Positions 11,044-22,600 of a stretch of 64,000 nt of DNA are shown piece after piece. Numbering within the stretch: the stretch's first letter is position 1; the number at the start of each line of letters is the position of its first letter. This DNA is from Isoetes taiwanensis. Lineage: Eukaryota; Streptophyta; Lycopodiopsida; Isoetales; Isoetaceae. A program made the position numbers and the translations under genes. The stretch covers positions 9,430,546-9,494,545 of the forward strand of contig JAJEKV010000009.1 in the NCBI GenBank assembly GCA_021234155.1, given 5' to 3'. Under the pieces are notes generated by a model. The model did no database searches. It was not told the DNA's origin and saw only the letters and a program-made list of their open reading frames with translations.

Positions 11044-11355
11044 CTCCTACCATTTCTTCATCAGGACTTGTCCAAATCATCTTCAACCTATTGTATAGCA
11101 TCTTTTAGGTAATCTAGCCTTGTTCAAACATCTCATCTAGTCTTCAAATTTCCATTTTGACCTCAGATAGACTAGAATTACCCAACCCCAGGAATTTTCC
11201 AAGTCATCCAAAAATTAGGGTTTTCCCCTTTTCTATAAATAGACCCCTCATTTCTCAGATAGCACCCTACAAATCTGCACCTGCCCTTCTAGCCGATTTC
11301 TCAGCTTCCTAAAGCGCTCTTGCAACCGTTTGATACCCTCTTCCGCATTTAATCA

Positions 11356-12063
11356 ATGGCAACCTCTGATTTTCGCAGATGGTACAGCGCCAGCGCTCAT
11401 GCTGCCGAGGCCGACGTCGACCAAATCTTCCATATCTTCAGGAAGGAGGTAGATGTCCAAGCAACCTTGCACGCAACCCCAGCTTACAGTAGAGTCTTGT
11501 CTGAGTTCCAAGCTAGGGTAGAACCAGCGCTAGTGCAACTCCCCCCTTGCATAGGCTACTTTGTCCCTAGACAATCCCTGCAAGCAGCATTAGGCGATGT
11601 TCCAAACATCGCCAAATACCTGACAAATAAGGCGCAACGCACACCTGAGCCAATGGTCCTAACTGTCAATAGGACCAAGTACTTCTCCTTCAACACTGCC
11701 TTGGCAATCTTTCTCACCCACCGTGCCGAGAACACCGTGGGGGAAACCTCCATTCCCCCCATGGACGTAGACCCATTAGCCATAGCAGCAGAACAACGGC
11801 TCCTTACGCAGTATGAACAGGAGCAGGAAGGAAAACAAGAGGAGGACTCAGACGAACAGGAATCCGAGGAGGAGGAAGACTATGTCGAGCTCGACCCAGC
11901 GGAGGAGCGGCGACAAGCAGAGCAGGAGTGGCAAGACTTCGAGAGAAGTCGGCAAACTCTTAGAGTCGCGCCACCCCTTGGGCTAGGCATTACAAGCCTA
12001 GCCCCCATTATGGTCGAAGGCGAGGAGTTTCTGCTTCTAAGCGACAAGCCATCATTCAATTAA
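11356..12063 (+). CDS. R2 leader ORF 2: unknown 235-aa protein
   Basis: Opens at a true ATG and reads 235 codons without a break, one of the cleanest frames in the window. The N-terminal about 145 residues look globular (FRRWYSASAHAAEADVDQIF ... YFVPRQSLQAALGDVPNIAK). The remainder is a strongly acidic tail of Glu, Asp and Gln, about residues 150-205. No family is recognised. The last five codons and the stop lie inside the left terminal repeat of element G (12049-12077). The natural C-terminus has therefore been replaced by transposon sequence and the original protein was probably longer. Confidence 0.5.
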   Translation: MATSDFRRWYSASAHAAEADVDQIFHIFRKEVDVQATLHATPAYSRVLSEFQARVEPALVQLPPCIGYFVPRQSLQAALGDVPNIAKYLTNKAQRTPEPMVLTVNRTKYFSFNTALAIFLTHRAENTVGETSIPPMDVDPLAIAAEQRLLTQYEQEQEGKQEEDSDEQESEEEEDYVELDPAEERRQAEQEWQDFERSRQTLRVAPPLGLGITSLAPIMVEGEEFLLLSDKPSFN

Positions 12064-12077
12064 ATTGGGTTTATGTC
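12049..12077 (+). repeat. Element G copy L, outer terminal inverted repeat
   Basis: CCATCATTCAATTAAATTGG followed by GTTTATGTC. It is the inverse of 24358-24386 with two mismatches in 29 bp. Confidence 0.85.
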
Positions 12078-12254
12078 TTAATTTTGGGACAAATTTCATA
12101 TTGCATGTTTTTAGTAGCATATTCAAATTCACACATTTCACCTCAAAATTATGAAAACGTAATATCATGTTATTTACAAAATAGTCAATATTTCACAATA
12201 TAGCACCATATCATAAAAACGTGATAACAAAAATTTACATAGTTATTCAACTTT
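12078..12254. other. Element G copy L, AT-rich subterminal region
   Basis: AT-rich, non-coding sequence between the outer terminal repeat and the stop of gene E. It has repeated TCATATT/ATATCAT-like words and no clear motif. Confidence 0.5.
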
Positions 12255-15170
12255 CTTCAAGCACCCCCAATGATATCATAGCCTTCTTCCTGACATCCTG
12301 AGGTATTGTAATTCTCGCATTTCTAGCTGGAATAGTGTTTGGAGTCCATGAGTACAAAACACTTTCATAGTCTAGCCAAAGATCGGGATCACTTTCGGAT
12401 TTCTCCTCCATCTCTTTGTCCAACAATCTGAGTACCTTTCTTTATCCGATCACGTTGGTCAAGCTGATGCCTTTGGACACCACCATTCCACCCGCACATG
12501 GTTGAAGTTAATATTACCTTCTTCTTTGCAAATATCGGAGATAGTGAACCCCAACCACCACCTTTGGATATGTATCTAAATCGATGGCTTTACTACCACA
12601 AATTGGTGGCATTCCAAGTTAGTGGAAGGTTCATAAGCATCCATGCCTAGAAACTTTGGCCTATTGTTCTTAGGACCAACATAGTGTTTGTCGGAAGGAG
12701 GAGGAGCATATTGCTTTGCGAATGCTACTTACAGTGTCATCAAAATCCTCAAAGACTGCTAAGGTCTTCCACCTAGTCTTAGGCAACCACCCTTCTTTCA
12801 ATTCATCCGAGGATGTGTCTATCTCCCCAACGGGTTAATCACCTTCTTCCAAAGAAGCCACCAAGGCACGGTTGGTGTCATCCGGATTGGTTTGCCAATG
12901 CTTTATATAGTCTTGGATTCCTTCCTTAGTCAATCCCAATTGCTTCACTTCTTGAGAGGTTTTAAAGCTTTTGGTTGACCTAGAGGTATCATAGGCTTGC
13001 CATTCTCATCTCTACGCCATATTTCCTCCCCTCCTCTCCACTCATCCTCTGAAGGTCTCATCTTCCATTGGAAGATTGGAATCCCATCTCTCACCCAAAA
13101 AAGTGAACTGCGCAGAGGCCTGGAATGACCTTCAAGATCCAATGTATAACCATCCACAAAGCTCTTCCAATCGGGCACTTCTTCTATGAGAGAAGCTATA
13201 GGGTTTGGAGTAGTGCATTCATGCAAGATTTCCATTAGCCTAGGAAAGTTGGTCCTTGTTGTTTTCGCTTCAAGATACAACTATATTTGCCAAATAATGC
13301 ATCCACATCCTCATGGGTATGCCCGGGCATAAGAAACCCTAAATTAACTCTTTCAAATATCCCCACGGTGTTAAGTAGGATAGGAAAGAAAACATCCACT
13401 GTTCTTATTTTGGCCGGCACAATTATCAAGTTGCAAGAGAAACCTTTTGGGTAGATCTTGAGGTTTAGCACGATGAAGTTGAAGCTCCAACATGTTCATT
13501 AGACCCATGCTTCCTAAACCTTGCCTTCTTTGAACTTTTCAATATTGTTAGGGTTTCCATCTAACAATGCTCTATGTAGTGCCTGGCTAGGCTGAAGGTC
13601 CTGGAGGTGACCATTGTATCCATTTTCATAGTTTCTCAAACACCTCATGATACTCCCAATATGAAAAACGGACCATCACTCCACAACTCCAAACTAAAAT
13701 GGCCATAGTAGGTTTGATTCGCCCATGCAAGATTGCCCTGATCATTGAGATCTCGTAAAGGGTATGATCTTCCACATGACTTTGGTATGTACTTGAATTG
13801 TGGAAGACAAGTCTTTTGCTGGTCCATCTTGTCATGTATAATACATAAATAGTTATTGGGTTCCAATGCGGATAAAGTCCTCCACATCCAATAACATGAT
13901 CTACATGATAGTTGGTCGGTCATATGGTCCTTCATATGCTCCCTTATCCTAGCCCTTTGACTAGGTTGCACAGTCTTATCAAGAGTCTCCTTCAACTTAG
14001 CACATAAATTGCACTTTGCAAAGTTGTTTGAAGTTGCTATGGTGACATGATTGAAATGCTTCTTCCATAACCTACTAAAGCTAGGTTGGGATATTGGAAG
14101 AATTCCCAATTCTCAAGTAGGGAATTCACTTCTTCCAAAATACTCTTTTGAGTACAATGTGATGGCAACCTTTTCTCAACAACTGCTCTTCCCTTTTCAT
14201 CCCTTACGCTTTTGTGTGGCATAGACTCTGCATTGAAATTAATATATTTTTCAAATATCTCCCGGCAGCCGGGGTCCTAGTCATTGGTCTCAACAAACCA
14301 TTATTTCCATGTAAAGCAATCCTGATTTCCCCTCACTTTTGTTTTTTTTTTTGCCAATTATGCCATGAAGAAGTTGGAATTGCATGGATACTCGCCATGC
14401 TTTTGCACATATCCATTTGCCTAGCAAAGGGTATCTTTTTTGTTTGGGTTTCTTTCATCTTGAAGTGCATGCTTTCGAAGATTGTGTACATGTAGGTCCT
14501 CCTCTCATCAGCGGTGTACTCTTGAAAAGTGGCTCTTGCTTCCACCAATTGTTCTATTGTGAAGAATTGCATACAATCACTCCAACAACAATCGAGCCCC
14601 TAACCTTCACCATTGTCTCACGTTTGGTGTCACTAATCAACTTGGCTCTTTTGCTAGGATAATGTCCGGCAACCGATATTTTGCCTAGGTTTAGAGTTCC
14701 AACCGCCAATGGATCAATATCAAGACAATCATTGTCCCCAACAACCTCGGGCTCGGAAAAATATAATCCTCCACAAATTGAACACTACTTATAGGCCATG
14801 CCATGATGCAAGGAACCTCCAATTGCTTGACACAACCAAAACATTCCTTGTCACCCAAACCTTTACCTTTCGGTTGTCTTCCAACATCGAAATTGCAATA
14901 CCAATATTGTCTTCCCTAGCCTTTCATCATTACTTGGGTTGACCGGGATGCGCTAGCACAATGACTCCTTGGCCTACTATTTCCTTGTTGCACTTGTGCA
15001 TGATTCTCACCTTCTTGTTCCTCCATTGCACCCTACTATAGAGGACTAATTGTTTTTCTTCAACATTCTTGCTAGGAGTTGGTTTTTCATTGATATTGCT
15101 CTTTTCAATATGTTGCACACCATCTTGAGTTGAAGAGGCACCATTGACCTAGGCAAATTGCACCCTTTTA
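12255..15170 (-). pseudogene. Gene E (copy L): DUF7869-like DDE-type transposase candidate
   Basis: Reading leftward, pieces in several frames give one long protein. The N-terminal part has LVLYSRVQWRNKKVRI near 15050 and the region AIPTSSWHNWQKK near 14350. A middle part has SRLWKKHFNHVTIATSNNF and the paired cysteines CNLCAKLKE near 13990-14060. CIIHDKMDQQKTCLPQF is near 13830 and LGFLMPGHTHEDVDALF at about 13290-13335. The C-terminal tail TIPARNARITIPQDVRKK is near 12290, with stop at about 12255. The HTHEDVD box and the acidic residues before it characterise the DUF7869 family, a presumed RNase H-fold transposase/integrase. Multiple indels break this copy; copy R has the counterpart at 61140-64000. 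Confidence 0.72.
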
Positions 15171-15609
15171 GTCAATGAGTAAGAAAACATTATTACACCA
15201 TAAGATAAAAAAGTACATTACATTTATGGAATATGTAGAGGTAAATCAAATTTTTTAAAAGCAAGAAATTCCTTGGAAATAGGTTTAATATAATAATAAC
15301 AATGGTAAAACGAAATCATTTAAAACAAGGATTTTCATGGCAACAACAAAGGAAATGACATTTATATAAATATATCCAAATTTTAATTATCGAAAATTTG
15401 GATATATGATTCTGAAAAAGACATATAACTAATAGGCGTGAGAATTTATTATCCATAATAATATACCCTAGATAATATAGGCGGGAATTTTAAATGCGCT
15501 GGCGTGTTATTTGAGGTAATAAATTATTCACGCTAAGAGCTAATTAACCCTATATAAATCCGGTTCGCTCTCAAGACCATTCTGTCCCAATTTTTTTTTT
15601 TACGCCGCC
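15171..15609. promoter_or_regulatory. Divergent intergenic region between genes E and D (copy L)
   Basis: AT-rich region between the minus-strand gene E and plus-strand gene D, so both promoters should lie here. On the gene D side there is a TATA box, TATATAAATCC, at 15551-15561, about 59 bp before the ATG. Just upstream is ATTATTCACGCTAA (about 15522-15535), a half-site of the palindrome found across element G. A 14-bp inverted pair TATCCAAATTTTAAT / AAAATTTGGATATA is near 15370-15400. Confidence 0.6.
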
Positions 15610-16020
15610 ATGAAGCGTTCAGCCTCGGCCCGTGAAGAACCCGAGGTCTCGTCAAAGAGACGTCGGGTTGAAAAAACCCCTCTCTTCCCCGCTCATCGAT
15701 TTCCTTGCCCAATTCTCCTCTCCTCGATTCGATTGAGGAGGATGATTTGATTTCGAGATGGAAGAGGAGGAGTTGAGCTCCTCTCACTCGATTCCTCGAT
15801 TCAAGAGGAGGAGGAAGAAGAGGAGGAAGAGGAGGAGTTGGAGGAAGAGGAGGAGATGTCCTCCCAAGAACACATGACGCTCGGCCTTGGGGGTTGGCTT
15901 GACCACGAAGCGAGAGAATGAAATCTCCAAGAAGAGAGGAGGAGGAGGAAGAGGAGGAGGAGGGGAGGAAGAGGATGAGGAGGGAGGTCGAGAATTTGAC
16001 CAGTTTTTAGAATGGTGAGA
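15610..16020 (+). pseudogene. Gene D (copy L): small Ser/Arg- and Glu-rich nuclear-type protein
   Basis: ATG at 15610 follows the TATA box. The first residues, MKRSASAREEPEVSSKRRRV, contain a basic cluster like a nuclear localisation signal. After about 45 codons a frameshift leads into a Glu-rich tract encoded by GAG/GAA runs, then SSQEHMTLGLGGWLDHEA, which is also recognisable in copy R. No enzymatic motif. It may be a small DNA-binding accessory protein of element G, by analogy with other large plant transposons; that is inference. The GAG tract is microsatellite-like and has expanded in copy R. Confidence 0.4.
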
Positions 16021-16706
16021 GATGAGCCGGGTTTGCATGTCATTTTTTTTTTTTTTTTTTCACCTTTCTTTCTTTTCTAACACCTTTCTTTCTTCTTTGT
16101 TCGGGCGTGGAAGATCAATGATGCAGATCCGGTGCATCTTGTAAAGCCTTCCGGGCATTTTGTAAAGCCGGGCATTTTGTAAAGCCATTCTTGGCATCTG
16201 TACATATCAATTTTGAATGAAATCAAATAGTTTTCTTCACAAACTTTTTCTTCAAGCAGTTTTCTTCAAAGCAGTTTTTACGTACATAAAAATATTTTGA
16301 ATGAAATCAAACCATTTTTCTCCAAGCATTTTGTCTCCAAAGTGTTTTCTCCAAATTTTGTCTCTGCATTTGTCTCAACAAAGTCTCGGGGAACACTATA
16401 AATCAATCACACGAAGATAGGAAATTTTCCTATACGACCTAAAACAATTCCCCAACTCAACAAGTCATTTTTAGCCTTGATAATTTTGCCTTTAAAATTA
16501 TTTTTAATTTAGCCTATATAAAATTTGAAATTCGTTTTTTTTTGAATGCAATGAATGGAATAAAATGTGGTGGAGAATTTATTGCATGAAATGCAATATT
16601 CTCCATATATACCATGTACATGTCATGTGCGGCGAGAAGGCAGAATGCGCCCGGGCGTGTTAATTCAAGCAATCAATTATTCACGCTAACTTATTTCTAA
16701 TTGTGC
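16021..16706. other. Element G copy L, intergenic region D-B
   Basis: Non-coding: a poly-T run at 16041-16060, a tandem CACCTTTCTTTCTT duplication near 16061-16095, and short repeats of GGGCATTTTGTAAAGCC near 16150-16190. Then AT-rich sequence leading to the upstream half-sites GGGCGTGTTAATTCAAGC and ATTATTCACGCTAA before the next TATA box. Confidence 0.5.
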
Positions 16707-16717
16707 CTATATAAATC
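16707..16717 (+). promoter_or_regulatory. TATA box of gene B (copy L)
   Basis: TATATAAATCC, the same 11 bases as before gene D. It is preceded in the same arrangement by a GCGTGTTA element and ATTATTCACGCTAA. Confidence 0.6.
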
Positions 16718-17277
16718 CATTTTACGCTCTCAAAGTTCCTACATTTTCTTCCTTCCTTCATACGATTTGCCGGTTGCGCTTCTGCTGTGTTTGGATCCGC
16801 CGTCCCGAAATCTTGGTGAGCAGATTTATATTCATCAATGTTAGATGTTTGGTTTCGGCAATTCCTAACTTACTAAAAGACTCCGCCTTTTGTTCTGTAG
16901 CATCTGTAGCAGAGGACATCGGAGACTCAGAATTAAAACCAAAAGCAGAGGACTAAGGTCTGCGAATCGAAAAGCCTCGGAATTAAAACCACAAGCATAG
17001 TCCTCCTTCCAGCCTCAGAACTCAAGGTTAGTTTTCATTTAGTTTTAAGTATCATCTCAATGGCAGGTTTAATCCAAGAAGACAAGCTTTTGCATTTGCT
17101 CGAGGCAGAAGCAGATGATGTTTATGAAAACCAGAATAGTTTTTTATAAACTTCATCTGCTTCTTTTTGTTTCGAGTAAATTCTTGAGTTTCTCTTCCTG
17201 AATTAATCATGCTATTGCATGCAAGTTTCTAAGTGTAGTAGAAAGCATTACAAAAATCTGAAAGATAATATTTGAAA

Positions 17278-17585
17278 CACGCTAAGCGTGTTTTATGCTA
17301 ACCTTAGCCTTCAACATGAATACACGCTCGGCGTGCACTCAGCAGAGAGGGAGAAAAAAAAACCTGTACAGATAGATAAGTAAATAGATAAAGGCCAGGC
17401 AATTATTTAGCGTGTAAATAATTGCCTGGCCTTTATCTATTTACTTATCTATCTGCATCTTTTTTCTCCCTCTAACGAATGCCTACCGGCGTCAGTATAG
17501 TTTTTCCTATATAGCAGTTTACACGCTGGGCGTGCAAACAATTTTATCCCTACTTTCAACTTTCACGCTAAACACGCCGGGCGTG
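17278..17585. repeat. Cluster of CACGC-NN-GCGTG palindromes (copy L)
   Basis: Members at 17278-17290 (CACGCTAAGCGTG), 17323-17335 (CACGCTCGGCGTG), 17522-17534 (CACGCTGGGCGTG) and 17573-17585 (CACGCCGGGCGTG). Each is a 13-bp near-perfect palindrome. Spacing is irregular, so this is neither a satellite nor a CRISPR array. Confidence 0.85.
17369..17455. repeat. Perfect 41-bp hairpin with 5-base loop (copy L)
   Basis: Positions 17369-17409 are exactly inverted at 17415-17455 around GCGTG. Copy R has only one arm of this palindrome (about 58578-58625). Confidence 0.92.
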
Positions 17586-17672
17586 TCTCTTAGTTTCTAA
17601 GTTTTTAAATAAATAAATATAACACGCCAGGTGAATACCGATACTCCGCTCACTTCCTATTGCCATTGATAG

Positions 17673-18287
17673 ATGTCAGGTTACATTAATCACCCAGTTG
17701 GTGACGAAGATGCATTGGAATTACATTTGGGCCAGCAATCACACAGCCCGACTCGGTTTCGGCTCCAATCTCGGTCCGGTTGAACGCTGGTAGAGCACCG
17801 GTCCATTTGGAGCACCGATCTTGCAACCCCTGCGGTACTTGGATCAAGTAATGATGATGGCGGCAGAGCGGGGCAATGATAAATCTGGGCTCACGAGGCC
17901 CTTGCAATCTCACGGAGGTGGCCCTCTTATCGATCACCGATCATGCGGTACATGCATTGATCGAGAGTGAATCTCGCGATCCGTCATTTCGAGATTCAAA
18001 ATGAGGAGTGCGTTTCTTAGTGGTTAGCCTCTATGCGGATGCCCCAACACGAACCACTACCACAGGCGGTATACGATGCAATGGAGATGGCTCAACCAAT
18101 GGAACCACTACCGCAGGCGTTATACGATGCATTGGAGGTTCAACCAATGGAGCAGGCGGAGCAGGTGGAGGTGGAGCAGGCGGGGGAGGTGGAGCTAGAG
18201 CCTGGTGTTTTTGCTGGGGTTTTACCTGATCAGTTCACTATGCCCAGCTATGGAAATGGGAGTATCGATAGCCCAGCTACTCAATAG
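17673..18287 (+). pseudogene. Gene B (copy L): coiled-coil / acidic-tail protein
   Basis: ATG at 17673 gives MSGYINHPVGDEDALELHLG, then a frameshift near 17780. Later segments encode AVHALIESESRIRQLEIQNE-like helix (clearer in copy R), LYADAPTR/RMPQHEPLPQ repeats, and an acidic Gln/Glu/Val repeat tail (MEQAEQVEVEQAGEVELEPG). It ends FAGVLPDQFTMPSYGNGSID..., stop at 18285-18287. MEPLPQALYDALE-like units repeat two or three times. Helix plus acidic tail suggests a self-associating nuclear accessory protein. Function unknown. It converges with gene C. Confidence 0.5.
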
Positions 18288-18436
18288 ACTGGGCTTGAAA
18301 GCGATGAGTGCAGGATTTTTGTCCGGTTTATCCAGTTTATCCAGATTATATACAATTGTACACTTTTTCCAATGAATACAACAAATTTTGTCTACTTCTA
18401 TATTTCTACAATGTAATACATGTTACATACCTTTTT

Positions 18437-18655
18437 TAAGCGGTTTCTTGGCCATGCAACAAATGTTCCAACACTTTCTCCAACCGTATCCCCACCGGGG
18501 TGTCTGCGAGGTAAAGCTTCATCCATAGCGCAGCAGTTAATCACTGTAACTCGGACATACTTATCCCCGAGCAGAATTCCATGGCGGTTTCTGATCGGAT
18601 CGATGGAGTCGATCTTGCATAATCCTACTTTCCTTTTTTGATTTGTAGTTAACAT
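18437..18655 (-). pseudogene. Gene C (copy L): DUF8039 / Tnp-like domain
   Basis: The minus-strand exon reads MLTTNQKRKVGLCKIDSIDP ... HGILLGDKYVRVTVINCCAM ... DTVGESVGTFVAWPRNRLKK. It is followed by GTATGT, a good splice donor or the end of the coding block. The pattern of a small beta-rich domain ending in a 'G-x-V-G-x-x-V-A-W-P-x-x-x-L' signature resembles DUF8039, found in plant En/Spm-type transposon proteins. Upstream exons are not certain; MATEFWYSSHSNSLNINF near 18750 may be one. The same domain is present but more broken in copy R (57365-57600). Confidence 0.5.
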
Positions 18656-19119
18656 GAAACATTCATCTTCGACACTGCAGAAAATTGCTATTCAGACACC
18701 TACTATTGGAAATTAATGTTCAAGCTATTGGAATGAGATGAGTACCAGAATTCTGTAGCCATTCTTGAGAAGCTGATTTGAGTCTCTGAAGCTGATTTGA
18801 GAAGCTGAAGGCGCTATGGAAACTCTGGCGGTCGGGAAAATTCGAATTAGAAGAAAGATTAGGTTAACTACGTTTAGGCGGGATAAATTTGGCGGGATAC
18901 TTTTTGGGTAGATTGGTTTTTAAAAACTTAATGAAAGAAGTCGGCGGACGGGTCTTCGTCATTATTATTTGTATGTGTCAAGAATATTTCGAAACTGCAT
19001 TTTGTGTTTTCTTGAAATTCAAATTTCTCTATTTCTCGATGCTGGTAGAAAAAGCTATTTCTTGGCGGCTTCGGCGTATCAGAAGCGACCTTGGACTACT
19101 GTTACTAGGCGACTCGGAG

Positions 19120-19256
19120 ATGTCTTCTAAAAGCGAATCGAGGTCGAGGCGGGACGGGGGCGAAGGAAGCGGTGGAAGAGGAATCTCTAAACCGGCTCTT
19201 CTCAAGTTTGAGGAGGCGTTGATCGAGAATACACAGAATACAGAACCCTATTCAAG
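19120..19256 (+). CDS. Gene A exon 1 (copy L)
   Basis: ATG at 19120 begins MSSKSESRSRRDGGEGSGGR, then GISKPALLKFEEALIEN ... EPYSR, followed by the splice donor AAG/GTATTT at 19257. The same exon occurs in copy R at 56915-56780 with the same donor. That supports a real exon rather than a chance frame. Confidence 0.55.
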
Positions 19257-19642
19257 GTATTTAATTTGCCATAGAATACACACTGTGTGGAGAGTATTAT
19301 GCTTGCATGAATTTGAGATATTTCCTTGCCTTCAGATAATATGCTTTGCATGAGTTTGAGTTATTATGCTTTGCATGAATTTTAAGTATTAACATCAGTT
19401 AATGCTCTGATTGTCCGTTCTGTAGAACATAATTTTGCTCTGTTTTATATATAGAATATAGCGGTGTTAGACAGTTGGAGATAGCAATGTTCAATGAGGT
19501 TAAATAGTGTGAAATATGGATTCATGAAGGGTATGTAGCTTAAAATGTGGATGCAAAATAATTTAGTTTCAAATTAACGATAGCATGGTCAATAATAGGA
19601 GATACCAACATGGCGTGATTTGTACTAATTTAGGTTTAAATG

Positions 19643-22600
19643 CACGCATGGCGTGATCTCTTGTTACGAAAAGTACTCTAAAAAGTGCTCATCTTCATTT
19701 GCGGTGCTCAAGAGGAAGAAAACCCCTACTAATTCGGGTTCTAATCACGCCAAGAAAGCAAAGCGGGGCGACCAGGATGATGCGGTACCATATGATCTCA
19801 CCTTAGATGATGAAGGGCCGATTCTTATAGCAACCCACGACCTGCATACGAAGAGGAAATGGGCGAGGGTGCCGAGTGGTACGTTGACCTTGCCAAGACA
19901 AATGGCAAGCTCGACTTAACTCTCTTCTCGAGGAAAAAGGAAGCGGAACAAGATGGCCAAACAAGGGATCCTAATCTCTTGTGAGGAAGAGGATGACACC
20001 AAGCGCAAATTGCTCTTGGAGATTACAAGCGAAGAAAGATCCTTTCGGACTTACTCATTGTAGAGCTCACGCATACAAGGATACGTTCATGAAGGCGGAT
20101 GTGAGCGGTGAGACATGTTTTAAGTATGGTTGGCCAACCAATGTAGCGATTCGCCAATATCTATTTGCCAAGGGGTTACAAATGGTATGCGTAGAGGCAT
20201 GTTCACTAAGCCCGACACCAAGTCACTATTTGCGGCAAGCTAGGAATTAGCTGACTTGAAAGCTTCTAAAAGGGTCCTAGATCTAGGGAAGAATGTTCAA
20301 CCTGCGGTTGTCCGAAGGCATGGAGGCTTCGTTTTTGAGAATGAACAGACAGAGTGGCGCAGCCTACTAGAGGCCATGAACAAAATTGAATATAAATGCA
20401 GTGACCATTATCCATTGGGTCTTAAGGAAACTTTTGCGATCCATGTGAAGTCCCTCATCCGTTCACCAAGCTCCATTTATGTTAGCATGAGATATGATCC
20501 GGCACATGCCATGGAGATTGTTGAGCATGATTAATAATCCAGGTCAAATGCCTATGCCGGCCCGGATGTGCTACCTTGGGATATGATCTCGAACAAGCTT
20601 CTTTGTGGTGGATGAACGTCCGGGAGCTATTATCAAGTGATGATATTAAATATGTCATCATCGACGGCAAAGCATTCCGTTGAGGCACAAAAGGCCATCA
20701 TCGGCAAAAGAGAACAAACAGGCCAAAAAGTGTTCTACAATCACTATGCATTATAGGAGGTGTCATTATCTTGGATGCCAATACTTCACTGCAGATTTGG
20801 CCGAGATTAGTGCAACTTTGAATGAAATGGGGAAGACATTTCTATACAAAAGGTAATCAACCTGGTTTCATAAATTGTATTCACGCCGGTGCTTTCAAAT
20901 CAAACCAATTCACGCCGGGCGTGTTTTGAAATCAATCAAATTCACGCCAGCGTGTTTTCAAGTCAACCAATTGATTTGAAAAACGCGGGCGCGGAATTCG
21001 ATTGATTTAACGCTGGCGCGGAATTGGTTTGATTTGATTAGCACTGCGGAATTGCATTAGTAACTTTATTCATTTCACGCCAGGCGTGATTTTTCTCTTC
21101 ATCAATTCTATTCAAATCGCACCCGGCGTGTTTCTATTCTATGATCTTGATTCAATGTGCGTACTATTGCAGTCCATACGTTGAACAAGCTGCATACGCC
21201 CGATCAGCGATTGGGTGGAATATGGCTGCCCATTGCCCACCGCACGGGGTGGGTCAAAGTCGAGGCATTCAAGCTCTTTGGAGGCGGACTCGCCGCATGA
21301 GACAATTATACAGAGAAGAAGAAGGCCGCAAGAAAATCAAAGAAAAAGGTGGTGATGACATTGCGGATCCTTCCGAAAGCTCATCCGGCAGGTCGAGAAC
21401 CAACAGACTTCGTATAAGATTGTGTTTTGTAAGGAGGCGGTATGGCTCAAGTGGAATGAATGCAGGGACGCTTATGCACAAGGGAAGCCGCCGGATACTA
21501 TGGGTAGGGTGCCTCTGTTGATGTAAGCATCTTTGACTTGAATGTGATGAGAGATGAGAAAGACTCGGGGGCTAGGCGGCGGCCGAGACCATTTGGGTTT
21601 TAGACCAGTGCTTAAAGAAGGAAGTCTTATACAAGAAGGGTGCTTTCACCAAGGATAGGATGTCCTTCGTTGAGTCTTTGCTGATCATGTAAAGGATGTA
21701 CGTACAATGAAGTCAAATTTGTAGGAGCCTGAGTTACAAAGGCTATCGGGGGATGTGGCATTATCCGAAATTGGATTCTTTGGACAAATACAAGGTCAAG
21801 AATGATGACATCAAGAAGTTTGTATTCGGTCAAAGGACTTCCTAAAGAATTGGAAGGCTAAAAATACAAAACATAAGGAGACTCTACCCCTAAGGATACT
21901 TGGTGAGTTGAGAAGAAAAGTGGCCCTTGTGAAGAAGATTCTTTGGAGAAGGCGACAGCATCCAAAGATTCGGTCTCCATTGGGTACAAAGGTCTCTTTG
22001 CCGATTCAACTTCGGCCTTAAAAATATATCACTCTTTGTGTTGGACGGCGGGGGTGGGAGAGGAGATATGGGCATGAACCGGAGAAGGACTACGGTAGCT
22101 TCTTTACCAAATTTTGTATAGGATTGACAAGCGAGAGGTCCTTCACTATTGTCATCGTTTGTCCTTGGTGAGTCACATGCATGCACTATCTGCGCTGCTC
22201 ATGATCCTGGAGTGCCTCAAAGTTATTGGGGAGGGATGCCTAATATATGATGTTAAGGATAATGAGTGCGAACGAGAATGGAAGATGGCACATATGATCT
22301 TTATTATGATATCCATCTTTGTCGGGCGAGGAATATGATATTGCTAAGGCCAAGGGTGACAATAGCGGTGCATGGGAATGTTTTCTTCTAGATGATCCGG
22401 ACTTAAGAACTATATTCTTTCATACGGATCGGGATCGGTCGAAACGGGGATGAGTCGAGAAGAGGATGAGGATGGGACCCCCCTCTAAGTGGGGAAATCA
22501 AGTCTGAGCTACAAACTAAGGAGAAGGGCCCCTTAAATAAAAATGGATTTCCCGTCTATGGCTGCTTACCTCGTCGAGGCATTTGCTCCAATTGATACAA

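Larger units (their letters stand above)
10641..11355 (+). other. R2 leader spacer between the two leader ORFs
   Basis: Non-coding. It holds hairpin copies 3 and 4 and a possible TATA-like stretch (TTTTCTATAAATAGACC) near 11232, about 120 bp upstream of leader ORF 2. That could be an internal promoter. Confidence 0.5.
17041..17672. other. Element G copy L, 5' non-coding region of gene B with palindrome cluster
   Basis: Holds probable untranslated exons and introns upstream of gene B, four CACGC...GCGTG palindromes and the long hairpin at 17369-17455. No open frame is supported. Confidence 0.5.

Noticed and set aside
17278-21130. Short spaced repeats resembling a CRISPR array
   Set aside because: The 13-bp palindromes are irregularly spaced, occur in both introns and promoters, and sit in plant nuclear DNA with introns. 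There is no constant repeat-spacer unit and no cas gene.
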